Assembly: GCF_003589595.1 (NCBI RefSeq) | Contig: NW_020653855.1 | Location: 3,884,768 to 3,948,767, forward strand | DNA length: 64,000 nt | Reading direction: 5' to 3' | Source: Hyposmocoma kahamanoa | Lineage: Eukaryota; Arthropoda; Insecta; Lepidoptera; Cosmopterigidae | The notes under the pieces: model-generated | Seen by the model: the letters and a program-made list of their open reading frames with translations, nothing else | Database searches by the model: none | Told to the model about the DNA's origin: nothing | Position numbers and translations under genes: made by a program | Shown: one piece after another, positions 54,064 through 64,000 of the stretch | How positions within the stretch are numbered: the stretch's first letter is position 1 | Layout of the letters: every line of letters starts with the position of its first letter

Positions 54064-54197
54064 GCTAGATGGCATTGGCAGAGAAAACACGATTTTAGAA
54101 TCGCGATGTTAAGATTTTCCCTAATGTAATAACCTAGTGTTTTGTAACCAATAGCAACGATGTTAAGCACTAGATGGCATTGGCATAGAAAACACGA
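54064..54197 (+). repeat. Direct repeat, 26 bp, spaced about 105 bp
   Basis: CTAGATGGCATTGGCA then GAGAAAACACGA (first) or TAGAAAACACGA (second). The block may mark a recurrent repeat end. Confidence 0.6.
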
Positions 54198-54397
54198 CCT
54201 TCAACCTACTACAGTCTATGTTATTATTACAAATTTTTCTGTTGTATCTTTTATTAGGTACTTTAAGGGAATAGTGTGTAAATAAGTGAATATATTTATA
54301 GCCGATAATAACGATGTTATTTTATTTCTGAAAAGATAAGTAAATACATATTCTCATAAATAGCGCTACAGTAAAAAAAGTCGCAAAAAACCAAAAC

Positions 54398-54575
54398 CAA
54401 AAGTCTGCAACAAGCACGTAGAAAAAAATCATAAGGTCTTCGCTAGTTCGTTCCGTGGCATAGCATCTGGTATGGTTTGCTGGAAGACATTGGTTCGAAT
54501 TCAGCTGGATCGAAGTATTTTTTTCTTTGAGTTCGATCTTTGCATTTCTTAATAAATTATAACAAACTAGTGAAG
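54398..54575 (+). mobile_element. SINE-C copy 6
   Basis: TTCGTTCCGTGGCATAGCAT (A-box region, part deleted), TTGGTTCGAATTCAGCTGGA (B-box) and GAGTTCGATCTTTGCATTTC tail. Confidence 0.8.
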
Positions 54576-55339
54576 TCATTTAAAAAAAAAATTGAACATC
54601 GTGGTGGTCACAAATCGTGACATTAATTAACCTTAAATATTATAATCAATACTTTTTATTTTTCCATTGAAATACGGCTTTTGAGTACAAAATGAGAAAA
54701 AAATGTTCTGTGGTATTTATAGACAAAAATTACCATAAAAAAAATATAAATACACATTAGAACAATTTTTTTTCTCTTTATTTTTAAAGAATTTTTATCT
54801 GTATAGACATGCGGAATCTGTTGTCATAACACCTCACTCCTAACACGCTCCGTTATCACATGATAGACGTCTTCTGTTGTCTGTTGAACCTTTGAGATCA
54901 GATAACCGAACTTGTTCAGAGGAACGTGTTTCGAGCGAAGCCTTAACAACGCTCCTTAATGAGGTACAACATGTCTGAAAAATACGGTGTACAAGCGTAT
55001 GTATCACCCGCTTTTGAAGCCTCTTTGGCTAACATATCCGCTGTACTATAACAATGATGATGTAAGGTATTTTACTATCGGGTGGTAACGATAAGCTGAC
55101 GCATTAGGAGCCCCATTAATTTATAAATAGAGTGTCAGATCTGTCTAGGTCTATGTCAACTAGATCGCAACAGCGACACTCTACACCAAATTATCAAGAG
55201 CTATTCAGTTCATCGTGTACTTACGCAACTTCTACTACGCCTTTCTGATGGAAAGGTCCAGCAGTCTTGTGCCGATTTTAGTGTTTACTTGAGCTCCCTC
55301 AGGTACGCTACTTTATGAATTATACGGCATAAGTGCATT
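54576..55339. other. Non-coding stretch
   Basis: AT-rich with no recognised gene. Confidence 0.35.
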
Positions 55340-55545
55340 CAACTTAACCTTTTGATCCGCAATACAGTGAAGGTTATTGCTGAATATCAGTGCTTGGTTA
55401 TTGGGCAAGTTTCGTACTGAGCCCAGGCCTATTTGGTTTGTTCCAGCACACACAAGCTGTTCATCATTACGTCAGTGTTTTTTTAATGTATTTTAATTTA
55501 ATTTCTAGTTGTTTGTTTTTAGTCTAATTTAAATTTCTGAGTGGT
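55340..55545 (+). repeat. LINE 3' end fragment, same family as 43666-44240
   Basis: GCTGAATATCAGTGCTTG, CCTATTTGGTTTGTTCCAGC and ACACACAAGCTGTTCATCAT match the complement of 43790-43880. Confidence 0.6.
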
Positions 55546-55566
55546 GCAAGGCAATGAACAATATAT

Positions 55567-55828
55567 TTTTTTTTTATAATATCAAATGACGGGACGAACA
55601 AAGCGTGCGCCTGATGATAAGTGACACGCCTGTCCATAACTCCACTGTCCACTCAGCTCTTTAAATCGCAAAGATCTGAGGCTCACTGCCACTGCGTGTA
55701 ATTTCACCTGCATCCTTTCCCTTCAAAACTGGAACACAGTAATGCTGACATTACTACTTGGCAGCAGAAATAGATAAGGTGACAGTACTTTCCTGGACGA
55801 ACTCCTTCGCAAGGAGTTCTACTGCTAG
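55567..55828 (-). mobile_element. SINE-A copy 14
   Basis: From the poly-T side (55566-55576) to ACTCCTTCGCAAGGAGTTCT; about 45 bp of the core between CACTGCCACTGCG and TGTAATTTCACC is missing. Confidence 0.9.
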
Positions 55829-56139
55829 GAAATTATTTATCTATCAGCGGCCAATTGCAATATATCTTTAAAAAAAAAAAAAGAAGTTGATCATTACCGA
55901 AGTACTGTGACAATGCAATGTACGTTTTGTGACAGTTATTGCGACAAAGGATTAGGATCTCTTGTAATGTTGATGAATGTTGTTGGAGACAATGATGAGA
56001 TATCAAGTCGAGACCTTCGAAATATAGCTGAATATGTTGCTTGTACGATTTATTGAGTGATTGCTTCAGAATTTTAAACAAACACTCTTGTTCGCTGTTT
56101 GTTCGGAATGGATTGGAACAGACTTTACATCATTTCTAG

Positions 56140-56333
56140 AATAGGTTACCTACGAGACAGGCTTTGCCTAGTGTAGGAGCCAGTGTAACCGGTTTAGATA
56201 AAGTTTAAAAGTACATGTCTTAAACATACGTATTCCATAAGGTGTAATATGTTCCTGTTCCTGTTATCGGTAACTGAACTGTATTAATTTTTATGTACAA
56301 AATAAATAAATTACTTACTTACTTACTCTTCTA
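56140..56333 (+). repeat. LINE 3' untranslated region with TTAC tail
   Basis: GGTTACCTACGAGACAGGCT, GAGCCAGTGTAACCGGT and AAATAAATAAATTACTTACT at the end. A usual LINE 3' end with AATAAA; the 5' part is missing. Confidence 0.5.
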
Positions 56334-56751
56334 CATTATAGTAATGTTCACTTTTCAAAATATCATAAATCCACCTGCTCGAATTTTTTATAATATTTGT
56401 TTTAAACGCAATATAGTATAGCCGGTCGACCTAACGGCAAACGATGGCATGGTACAGTCGATGAACCATGATACCTGACTTCCTAGCCGACCTTTTGGTT
56501 CTGAGAGTCTTCTTACGCATTCAACAGAAAAGTGTAGAGGAATTCCAGTTTTTTGATTGAAATTTGTATTTATGCAATGTAAATAAAGATCAAATTGTCT
56601 TAAAAAGTTTCTTAAAACGTAATTCACTAATGATGCGATGAGGAAGTCGTCTCGAAATGAATTTTAAGGTTTGTAGGTTAAATAACAAGTTAACCAAATA
56701 GTCGGTTAAGGAGTCAGATATCTTGGAACATCGGTTGTACATAACATACAG

Positions 56752-56823
56752 CGATGGAGAGCTAGTTTGCGGCCCTGTGATCTACCCAGGCGAGTTTTGC
56801 ATAAACAGAAACCCAGCAGTGAA
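56752..56823 (+). CDS. Weak candidate exon (72 nt)
   Basis: An acceptor-like ACATAACATACAG precedes and a strong donor GTAAGTATTC follows. Two frames are open: DGELVCGPVIYPGEFCINRN (with two Cys) or RWRASLRPCDLPRRVLHKQK. The length is a multiple of three. No partner exon is seen and the upstream YLGTSVVHN in one frame may instead be a LINE relic. Confidence 0.22.
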
Positions 56824-56868
56824 GTAAGTATTCAGTTTATTACGACATAATTAAAATTTAATATTAAC

Positions 56869-57095
56869 TGCCTCCGTGGCTGAACGGTTACCATGCCGGA
56901 CTGCCACGCAGAGGTCACAGGTTCGATTCCCGGGCCGGGAGAAATAGTTGTATGGCCTACAATTACTTCTCTCGTGAGTTTGGGTGTAATTTGTGGTTGT
57001 CTATGTGTGTGTCCATGGTACCCGCGACACAGGGTTTCCCTAGTGCGGGGCTATGTTGAGTGTGTGCGTTATTATTTATTATTTATTATTATTAG
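56869..57095 (+). mobile_element. SINE-B, reference copy (full length)
   Basis: A tRNA-derived head with A-box TGGCTGAACGGTT and B-box GGTTCGATTCC, the body CTCGTGAGTTTGGGTGTAAT, TGTGTGTCCATGGTACCCGC and an ATTATT tail at 57068-57095. This is the best copy in the window. Confidence 0.92.
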
Positions 57096-57291
57096 AGTCT
57101 AGATAACTAAGTGCTTAATAAATCTCTTTAATTTAATTCCAAGGACATAAATTAAACCAAAGGGCCATCATATACCTGAATGCCTCCCTGTGCTACAATT
57201 ACATTAACTTGATTAAACATTTCGGGTGTATATGGCCGTTATTTAGCAAGTTTTATACATTCTGCGTTAAGTACATTTACAATATACTTAA

Positions 57292-57497
57292 ATAAATAAC
57301 ATATATTTTATATCTTTCTCTGTACAGAGCTAGCCTGAACAGTTGTTCCACGGACCTGATGCCGGTCCACTCCCTGATGTTACGAAGCCATAACATTTTC
57401 CTTCATCCAACCTTCCGCTTCCCAGCTACTTTGCCCATCATTATAGTGTGCAATAGATGATATCTGTCAAGTCGCAGTACATAACCCAAATAGGCAA
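57292..57497 (-). pseudogene. LINE ORF C-terminal fragment
   Basis: The minus strand reads YLGYVLRLDRYHLLHTIMMG, KVAGKRKVG, one stop (CGA to TGA), then RKMLWLRNIREWTGI and VEQLFRLALYRERYK. This is the C-terminal pattern of a widespread lepidopteran endonuclease/reverse transcriptase LINE. Only the end is present and one stop breaks it. Confidence 0.75.
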
Positions 57498-57751
57498 CCT
57501 TCCGAATATATTATAAAAAAATTATATCTACTTCAATCTGGTTGGCCTGACCACTCTATAGTTATGAAAAATTCATATTGCTTGAAGAGCTACGGCATTT
57601 AGTATGCTTTTAAACTCGGAAAGCAATACTCATCGCTTTGAGAGCTCGGTTACCGCAGAGTCACAGAGTAGATAAATAAGGAGTAGATCCAATCCGAAAG
57701 CTGGGCACGCACAATGGCTTCACTGCAAATGTCAACAAGTGACCGTTTAAG

Positions 57752-57800
57752 AAGGTGAAATTACAGGCACATGGGACTTGTCAACTAATGTTTCAGGGTA
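57752..57800 (+). repeat. SINE-A fragment
   Basis: GGTGAAATTACAGGCACATG then GGACTTGTCAACTAATGTTT only. Confidence 0.75.
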
Positions 57801-59724
57801 CTGGTAACGTGTATTTAAGTGCGTTCGCGGGGCGCATTCGCCAGATCTGTACCTACGCATCCTTACGCTCTTAACCTGCTGGTCTCTAAACTAGGGAATT
57901 CCCCGAAAGCACTATAAACAAGAAAGTAACGTAATTAAAACCGGGAGTAATGTCTAGAATATTCTAAGAAGCAATGTAGCTTCTTTTCTTGAATTTCCGT
58001 AGTTATTTCCCCCGAACTTGAGCGGGTAAACTAGCTTACAATATCTTTTGTTACAAAAGTGATTATCGATTAGTATTCTTTCTCATGAATCTTGATTTAG
58101 ATAATTTTATTGAACTTTTGCCTAACTTATTATGATCATAATCGATAGTATTGTGAAATTACATAATGGGATTCATTAGGCGGCACGGACTTACTCGGTC
58201 GAATCGATCGACTCGATCGTTATCGAATTGGCTTACTGGTTATCCACAGTCTAGAACTCTTTGGTATACCATTGTGTGCTTTTCATTAGTCTTTGAAATC
58301 CTACTGAAAACCACTGCTTTCATGTTTTCGTGGGTAAAATGGAAAATGGAAAATGGATAGGCAAAATAGGAAATAATATTTGGTACTAGTTACTACCTAT
58401 CTACTTTTGTGATGATTTTGGAGTCGACAGAACCTCAAATGGCTTCGATTTTTTGATTCCGTATTGGTATACGAAAGTGAAAGTGTTGAATTTATCAATT
58501 ACTTTGGAAAAGATATATACTAAAATTGAATGTACTAAGTATAGTGTATGGAACCACGATTCATAACAAATTGCACGATAAAAAAAAAACAAACTTACCT
58601 CGAAATTTTACAAGAAAAACGCTGTATTGAATATGTGCTTTACAAATACCAATGATTTTTTTTATATTAACGGGACTAAACAGAACAAGTATAGTGTACG
58701 ATATATATTTTTCAAAAGGCTTGAATGTCGTTTGTAAAAAAATTAATTCTGAAATAAAACCAGTGCCCCTGCTGCTCGACCAGCACAATAAAATCGATTC
58801 AGAGCGCGAAAAACAGTTTGAGGAGCGAGCTGAGATAGTATCTGTCAAAATAGTTTTACTATGCACATCAAAAAGGTTAAAGGCTAACCAATACAATAAG
58901 GCATGATTTGAATTTGAAATAGAAAGAAAGAAAGCAAGAAGAAAGAAGTTCTCGCACGAACAACAAAACAGATGTTTTTTATTCCTGTCAATTCAACCAA
59001 TGTAATCACACGTAAATATACGTCCAATATCTAGTTATTATTTATCGTGGTTTTTCTATTCACGTGGTACCATTGTGCTCCAACAGTACCGACTCCTTTA
59101 GAGAGAAATGATCTTATTGTACACACAAATTTAAGTATACAAATATATATGTTTTTTAATAAGGTCGAAAGCAACTAATAGTAGCATTATCATTACATAT
59201 TCACGCCCTTAGATTTCCATTGGGGCAGGCAGAGACTATTGATTGTCATTTAGCGCGATCCTGACAAACCTCTTTTGCTTCACTTACATTCATCAATCTT
59301 TTCACACAGACCCTCTCATTCTTCTCACTACTCACTACTCTCTCCAGTCTTTTCAAGGACATTCTCAATTTGATTTGAACGTCGATCGTCTTTTATGTCA
59401 GCTCTATTTCGGTAATCTATATAGTAATATCTTTATTATTCAATATCTTTGAGAATAAAAATACCTACAAGCTTCATCAGCTTATTTCGCTCTCCCCCTT
59501 TTACAATCGGCCATTCAGATGCATATCATTGTTACTTCGTTTATATTCTTTTCAGGTGTGCTGAGTGCTTTTTGTCATCCTTTACAAGCAACGCGTACAG
59601 CCAAGAAATGGCCTTTTTTGAGTGCATCTCTGTTTCCGAGCACCTATAACCTGAATATCTTTAAGCGTGCCTTCAAATTAGATGCTTACAGACGTGCTGC
59701 AGTGTGGCGTGCCATATCATATTG
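57801..59724. other. Long stretch without a recognised gene
   Basis: It contains two opposite ORFs at 58561-58906. The plus-strand one (84 codons, 58652-58906, with EREKQFEERAEIVSVKIVLL) has a natural-looking charged middle, and the minus strand has a donor-like GTAAGTTTG near 58600, but no family or complete exon can be supported. A GAAAG-rich patch lies at 58920-58950. Confidence 0.3.
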
Positions 59725-60262
59725 ACATTAGTGTTGATCACGGAAGAAAAAAACTATGGAAATGCCTGGATTACTACCAGAACCGATGCCGCCAAAACTC
59801 ACACAATCTTAACTTGAAACACTACAAAATCTTGATATTGACTGGCTGTAGTTTCAAATTTAAAAGGAAATATAAATAACAATATATGGATTGTTAATAT
59901 AATTTAAATTTTACCCTGTTGGCATATCGTTGAGAGTTCAATACCATCAATACCTATTATGCAAGTTACGACGTTTTGATATTATATTAAAATTTAAATC
60001 AATGTGCTGCCATCTAGCGGTTAATTGCTGAACCACGACGAATTGGAGTTATTATTTTGTTTTCCAAAAAAGAAGTGACCATATTGCAAGGGTATAAGCT
60101 TTACTTTCGTTTCTTGTAACAAAAAATTATGATGATAAACAGAAAATTGAAAATTTATTAAAATACCACTTTCCGATGATATGAAATACCATCACCGGTA
60201 ATATTTTTGGTGCGGCTATCATGTTTGCACTCGAAAACAGAACAATAAGGCATTTTTCTAGA
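59725..60262 (-). mobile_element. THAP-bearing repeat I, copy 2
   Basis: Reverse orientation to 15265-15830. On the minus strand 60253-60170 encodes MPYCSVFECKHDSRTKN and ends ISYHRK, followed directly by GTGGTATT. The C-x4-C pair and spacing are those of a THAP zinc-finger start. The rest of the repeat is non-coding with CCATCTAGCGG and TTATGCAAGTTACGACGTTT blocks. Confidence 0.6.
60170..60253 (-). pseudogene. THAP-domain first exon relic (28 codons)
   Basis: ATG is intact, followed by Tyr-Cys, then Cys after four residues, and GISYH near the end; the expected FP continuation is absent, and a GT donor-like site follows. THAP domains are commonly split by an intron near this point, so this looks like exon 1 of a THAP-bearing transposase or gene. 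The rest of the domain (second zinc-ligand pair) is not seen in the window. Confidence 0.5.
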
Positions 60263-60532
60263 ATTTTAGAGAATTTACACGAAAGAATGGCACAACCATA
60301 CCATATAAAGCGAAAATGGCGGACTCATAGTCTTTCGAGACCTGTAATTGGCACGCGTCAGACGCTAACTAACCACTTCTACTATAATTAGTATTCTGTG
60401 GTGTTGATCTTATTGTTGATGTCCAAGTCACGTATGTCACATGGCGCTATTTTGTTGTTTATGTAATATAATAGTACCGTCTAAATGCGGCCCAATTTTG
60501 CTTTAAGGTGCTTGTGGTAATTTCTCTTTTTA
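60263..60532. other. Non-coding stretch
   Basis: Nothing recognised. Confidence 0.35.
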
Positions 60533-60665
60533 ACCGACTTTAAAAAAAGGAAGTGGTTCATAATTTGACAGTATTTTATTTTGTATGTATGTTACGCGAC
60601 AACTCTGGTATTTGTGAACTGATTTTGATGATTCTTTTTTGTTGGAAAAAGGGTAACTCAGTCAA
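60533..60665 (-). repeat. Family D fragment
   Basis: AACCGACTTTAAAAAAAGGA at the start and GTGAACTGATTTTGATGATT inside match the reverse complement of the D 3' part. Confidence 0.65.
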
Positions 60666-61066
60666 CTATAATAGTCTATTAGATAAAAAGGTTAAAAAAG
60701 GTTCAATCATTTGTTGTAAAAAGAGTTACCCGTCCAAGAAACAACAGATAGAAACATCTAGAATAAATAGAAACTTCTGAAAAAATCTAGAAATGTAAAC
60801 AAACTCCCAAGTCCTAACTAAGCAGCGATAGTTTCCAAGCTTCGTTGTGAAACAATATTTTTCCACTTTGCAGGGGAAAAGTAGTCCGGACATTGAGAAT
60901 AAAAAAGTAGTGGAGTTGCTTACGATACCGTTTGTTATATAACAGTTTGTTAGGTTCATTTGTTGAGAAATGTAGTGGACATTCGTTTACATTTTTTTAC
61001 ATTACTAACAGGGAAAAGGTTTCGGTTATAGTCCAACAATCTAGTCCAATATAGGGAAGGTTGCTT
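60666..61066. other. Non-coding stretch
   Basis: Nothing recognised. Confidence 0.35.
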
Positions 61067-61119
61067 ATTTCTGCCGCCAAGCAGTAATGTAACCATTACT
61101 GTGTTCCGGTCTTGAAGGC
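61067..61119 (+). mobile_element. SINE-A copy 15, 5' part (outer layer of nest)
   Basis: TTATTTCTGCCGCCAAGCAG and CATTACTGTGTTCCGGTCTT then cut by SINE-B at 61126. Its 3' part resumes at 61528. Confidence 0.75.
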
Positions 61120-61125
61120 TTCAAT

Positions 61126-61180
61126 TGCCTCCGTGGCCTAACGGTGACCATGCTGATCTGCCACGCAGAGGTCCCGGGCT
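61126..61180 (+). mobile_element. SINE-B copy 3, 5' part (middle layer)
   Basis: GCCTCCGTGGCCTAACGGTG and CTGCCACGCAGAGGTC; cut at about 61181 by a minus-strand SINE-A. Confidence 0.8.
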
Positions 61181-61189
61181 ACATTTTGC

Positions 61190-61413
61190 TTTTTTTTTAT
61201 AACACTAGGTGCTGGACGAACAAGCTAAGCGATACGCCTGTACACGGCTTTAAATCCCAAAAGAGACACAGCCACTGCGCCTAGTCACCCTGAGACAAGT
61301 TGATAAGTCCCATGTGCCTGTAATTTCACCAGCACCCGTACCTTTAAAACCGAAACACATTAATGCTCACGTTATTGCTTGGCGACAGAAATAGTTAAGG
61401 TGGCTGTACTGCC
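61190..61413 (-). mobile_element. SINE-A copy 16 (inner layer)
   Basis: From the poly-T side (61190-61197) to GGTGGCTGTACTGCC on the plus strand, with the usual core and several deletions. Confidence 0.85.
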
Positions 61414-61422
61414 TGTATTTAA

Positions 61423-61503
61423 AGTTTCTCTTGAGAGTTTGGGTGTAATTTGTGGTTGTATATGTGTGTGTCCATGGCACCCGCGACACAGGGTTTTGGG
61501 GCT
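61423..61503 (+). mobile_element. SINE-B copy 3, 3' part (middle layer)
   Basis: AGTTTGGGTGTAATTTGTGG, TGTGTGTCCATGGCACCCGC and GACACAGGGTTTTGGGGCTC continue SINE-B after the inner SINE-A. Confidence 0.8.
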
Positions 61504-61527
61504 CTGAGGGTTTTTTTTGCTGTAATG

Positions 61528-61713
61528 TTACTGGCGAAATAACAGGCACATGGGGCTTGTCGACTTATGTCTCGGGTGACGTGCGCAGTGCCCTCGGATA
61601 TTCGCGATTTAAAATTCTGAGTTGCACTGTGAATGGAAAAAAAATGGTCAGGCGTATCGCACTACCAGGTGCTCGACTCGTTCGTCCCGTCACTTTGGTA
61701 TTATAGAAAAAAC
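61528..61713 (+). mobile_element. SINE-A copy 15, 3' part (outer layer)
   Basis: TACTGGCGAAATAACAGGCA to TCACTTTGGTATTATAGAAA completes the outer SINE-A. Confidence 0.8.
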
Positions 61714-61979
61714 TTCATATAATTTTGAAGAACGAGCTCATTCTTCGGCCGAGGGTCGAGCAGTCAACAGCCACTGAGGATGCCTCGTAGAGATGCGAAA
61801 CACGAGTCGGGTATATTTTTGGTGGTTATGTTTCGGACTGTACAGCTTGTGTTATTTATTTTATGAAGAGGGAGGGTGGGAAAAATAACTGCATGAAAAA
61901 ACACTTTACACAAGCGTAGCTATTTTGCACGATTTAATCTTTACTGGGTTCACGAAGTGGCAAATTAATTTACTTCCAT
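61714..61979. other. Unidentified, with a CTGAGGA...GAAAC motif
   Basis: CACTGAGGATGCCTCGTAGA then GATGCGAAACACG at about 61763-61800 resembles a motif common in invertebrate repeats. No ORF. Confidence 0.35.
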
Positions 61980-62343
61980 TTTTAACTGACTTACTACTAA
62001 AAAACTTTACTAAAAAAGGAGTAGGTTCTCAATTCGTCTGTATGTTCTTTTTTTCTTTTTTTTGTATGTATTTTTTATTTTATAAGATTCATTTTCATAA
62101 ATAGCGCCTAACATTAATTTAGGAGCAATTACTTTAATGGCTGATTTTGCTATTTTTCCAATTCAAGGCGTTTTTCTCTCAATATACTTTGAGTAGTGAG
62201 AACCGATTTTTATTATCTCCAGTGTCAAGTCTTGTATAGTGGCGAACTAGGGTATATTTCAATAAAACTTAGCATAGCAGTAATAGACGTAATTCCACGT
62301 ACTTTTGAGGTCGGTTTTGTTAGTACTCTGTACTGAGATTATT
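61980..62343 (-). repeat. Family D copy, minus strand, near full length
   Basis: It starts with AACTGACTTACTACTAAAAA, keeps TACTTTGAGTAGTGAGAACC and ends GTTAGTACTCTGTACTGAGA. Confidence 0.75.
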
Positions 62344-62674
62344 ATTATTAACATGGACTTCCGCAAAGTTACTCCTGAATCTACATTAATTGATTTAAAG
62401 AGTTTCTTTATGATAATAATAACGTAAATATTAATTTAATTTCAGTTTCGAAATCTTAATTTTATCTTATTAAATTTGTAATTAGCCTTATTCGTCATGA
62501 AATATCTCTCGTACTTCTCCAGTATTAAAATTCAACATCAAATCTAATACATTTATCGCGTCCTTCTGATATATAATCTGATATATAATATTCGTCTTAC
62601 TGGCTTAGACTCTATTAATTAATAGAAACGAAATGGACCACATGGATATTGTCGGCTATAACATAAGGTGACTT
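62344..62674. other. Non-coding stretch
   Basis: AT-rich; nothing recognised. Confidence 0.35.
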
Positions 62675-62817
62675 TCATGTATCTGTAATTTCACAAGCAA
62701 CCTTACCCTTCAAAACCGGAACGCAGTAATAGTCACATCACTGCTTGACGGCAGAAATAGGTAAGGAGGCAGTGCTTCTAAACGAATTCTTTTACAAGGA
62801 CCTCTACTGCCACTAAA
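62675..62817 (-). mobile_element. SINE-A copy 17 (5' half)
   Basis: TGTATCTGTAATTTCACAAG to CTCTACTGCCACTAAAT; the 3' half is missing. Confidence 0.85.
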
Positions 62818-63084
62818 TATGCAGAACACTATGATTTTGTTGGGTAATAATGCGATGCTTTTTTTTTACATAGAAAGCACCCATTCTACCAAGCCACTTC
62901 TGACAACATTTATTGCAATGGCTTCATCAACTCATAACCATGCTTCCAAGAATTGAACGTATTTAACCTTCCGTGTATTTACATTTTAGAAACATGCAAA
63001 TTCGTACGCAAGTATCCAGAATATTTCACTAGGCGAAGTGATACTTAGTCCACTCCTAATGTTGATCAAATTTTATAATAATTA
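62818..63084. other. Non-coding stretch
   Basis: Nothing recognised. Confidence 0.35.
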
Positions 63085-63880
63085 CCAAGGTCAGTAGAAG
63101 CAATCATAGCGAGAAGAGTAAAGAACTACTCCATTCGAATACTCTCCGACAGTATGTTAGTACTTCAAGCACTGAATAGCTACGACATAAATTCTCATGT
63201 ACGAATGTCATCAAGCACTCATGGAGGTATGTATACAAAACCACGTAACTCTACAGTGGATTAAAATACACAGCGGCTCACGTGGCAATGACGCAGCAGA
63301 TGAACTAGCCAGAGTCGGAGACGGACGCTGTAGGATCAGAACCGATAGTGTCCCTCCACTGCCAATGGTCCAGAACAACTATACACAAAGGTACAAAATC
63401 TTCACATAATAATACATGGACCACCCTTACGGTCTGTAGACAGGCAAGGGAAGCACTCCCAACGCCCAACGCCAGTCTATGTCGAAAATTAATTACATTT
63501 AAAAGGCAAGAGCTTAGCACTCTAACTGCCGCCCTAACGGGTCATGGTCCATACAACACAATAAACACCTTTTCAATTTAGGTATCACAGACAGCCCTCT
63601 ATGCAGAGCGTGCATGGAGGGGGAGGAAACGGCTGCGCACATCCTACTTCAGTGCTACGGCGTGGCCAACTACAGGGCAAAGTACTTTGGCGTGCCAAGG
63701 TCGCTCCCCGAAGTTTTCAGCAAACCAAGGAGGCTGCTGAGATTCCTGGAGGAGCTTGGGTGGCACGAGTAAGACCCTGCACCCACCACACGCAAAATAG
63801 GCGCCTTGTCGTCGAGTTGCGGATACCAGCCCGTTGCACCAAATACCAAGTACCAAGTATCAAGTACCAAGGTTAGTAGA
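63085..63880 (+). pseudogene. I-type LINE: RNase H and C-terminal zinc motif, broken
   Basis: The plus strand encodes, across frameshifts, an RNase H domain (IRILSDSMLVLQALNSYDIN, then YECHQALMEV, WIKIHSGSRGNDAADELARV) and a C-terminal segment LTGHGPYN with LGITDSPLCRACMEGEETAA and HILLQC, a C-x2-C-x8-H-x4-C pattern. It ends RRLLRFLEELGWHE and stop near 63771. RNase H plus this zinc motif points to an I-clade element. The reverse transcriptase lies upstream in an intact copy but is missing here. A short ACCAAGT tandem tail lies at 63840-63870. Confidence 0.75.
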
Positions 63881-64000
63881 TGAGAAAAGCGACATAATAT
63901 TTATTAAAAAAAAGAGACCTAATAGGAAAATGTTATTGTGCTGTTTCAGAATTTATTTAGGATCATGATTTAAAATATTAATTTATTATTGTAAGTGTGC
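63881..64000. other. AT-rich window edge
   Basis: Nothing recognised up to the window end. Confidence 0.4.

Noticed and set aside
58561..58906. Opposing ORFs of 111 and 84 codons
   Set aside because: Neither has a known motif; the plus-strand one looks protein-like in part, but without splice sites or homology it cannot be supported as a gene.
63601..63876. 91-codon plus-strand ORF and two minus-strand ORFs at the right edge
   Set aside because: They are alternative frames of the I-type LINE C-terminus, whose zinc motif frame is the recognisable one.
1..64000. CRISPR array, prokaryotic operon, riboswitch or phage attachment site
   Set aside because: No regularly spaced repeats with unique spacers, no gene clusters and no such signals; the composition and repeats are those of an insect genome.

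Overview
The window looks like AT-rich intergenic or intronic DNA from a moth or butterfly (Lepidoptera). I infer this from the repeat types rather than from any identified host gene: a very abundant SINE resembling the Metulj-type elements of butterflies, LINEs of the CR1/jockey group, RTE, an RNase H-bearing I-type and a restriction-like-endonuclease type, a mariner relic, and several families of terminal-inverted-repeat MITEs. No rRNA, CRISPR array, operon or bacterial gene is visible, and no functional tRNA gene.

Host coding sequence is sparse. The best candidate is a 157-nt GC-rich minus-strand exon at 10225-10381 with good splice sites, probably preceded by a 12-nt microexon at 12893-12904. 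Together they suggest that at least 10-13 kb lies inside a minus-strand gene with long introns. A weaker 72-nt plus-strand exon candidate lies at 56752-56823. Neither gene could be named.

Layout: 0-8 kb carries old LINE tails, G- and E-family MITEs and a duplicated F repeat. 8-13 kb holds a large palindrome (9.62-9.91 kb), the host exon and a G MITE. 14-16 kb has SINEs and a THAP-containing repeat. 16.3-20.8 kb is an apparently intact two-ORF LINE. It is followed by a SINE carrying a hAT-type MITE with a perfect 8-bp target duplication. 21-34 kb is a mix of SINEs, LINE ends, minisatellite, LTR-like sequence and hairpins. 35.1-38.5 kb is an RTE LINE split by a second LINE that itself contains the only assembly gap. 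38.5-47 kb has further MITEs and LINE tails. 47.6-48.8 kb is a dead mariner. 49-63 kb is mostly SINEs, including a three-layer SINE nest at 61.07-61.71 kb. The right edge is a broken I-type LINE tail.

The genes do not form a working pathway. The only proteins likely to act together are ORF1 and ORF2 of the 16.3-20.8 kb LINE, which would form one retrotransposition ribonucleoprotein. I found no convincing new biological system. The most informative signals are insertion histories that can be read directly (nested elements, filled and empty sites, perfect target duplications), two large hairpins that could produce double-stranded RNA, and a dispersed THAP-domain exon.
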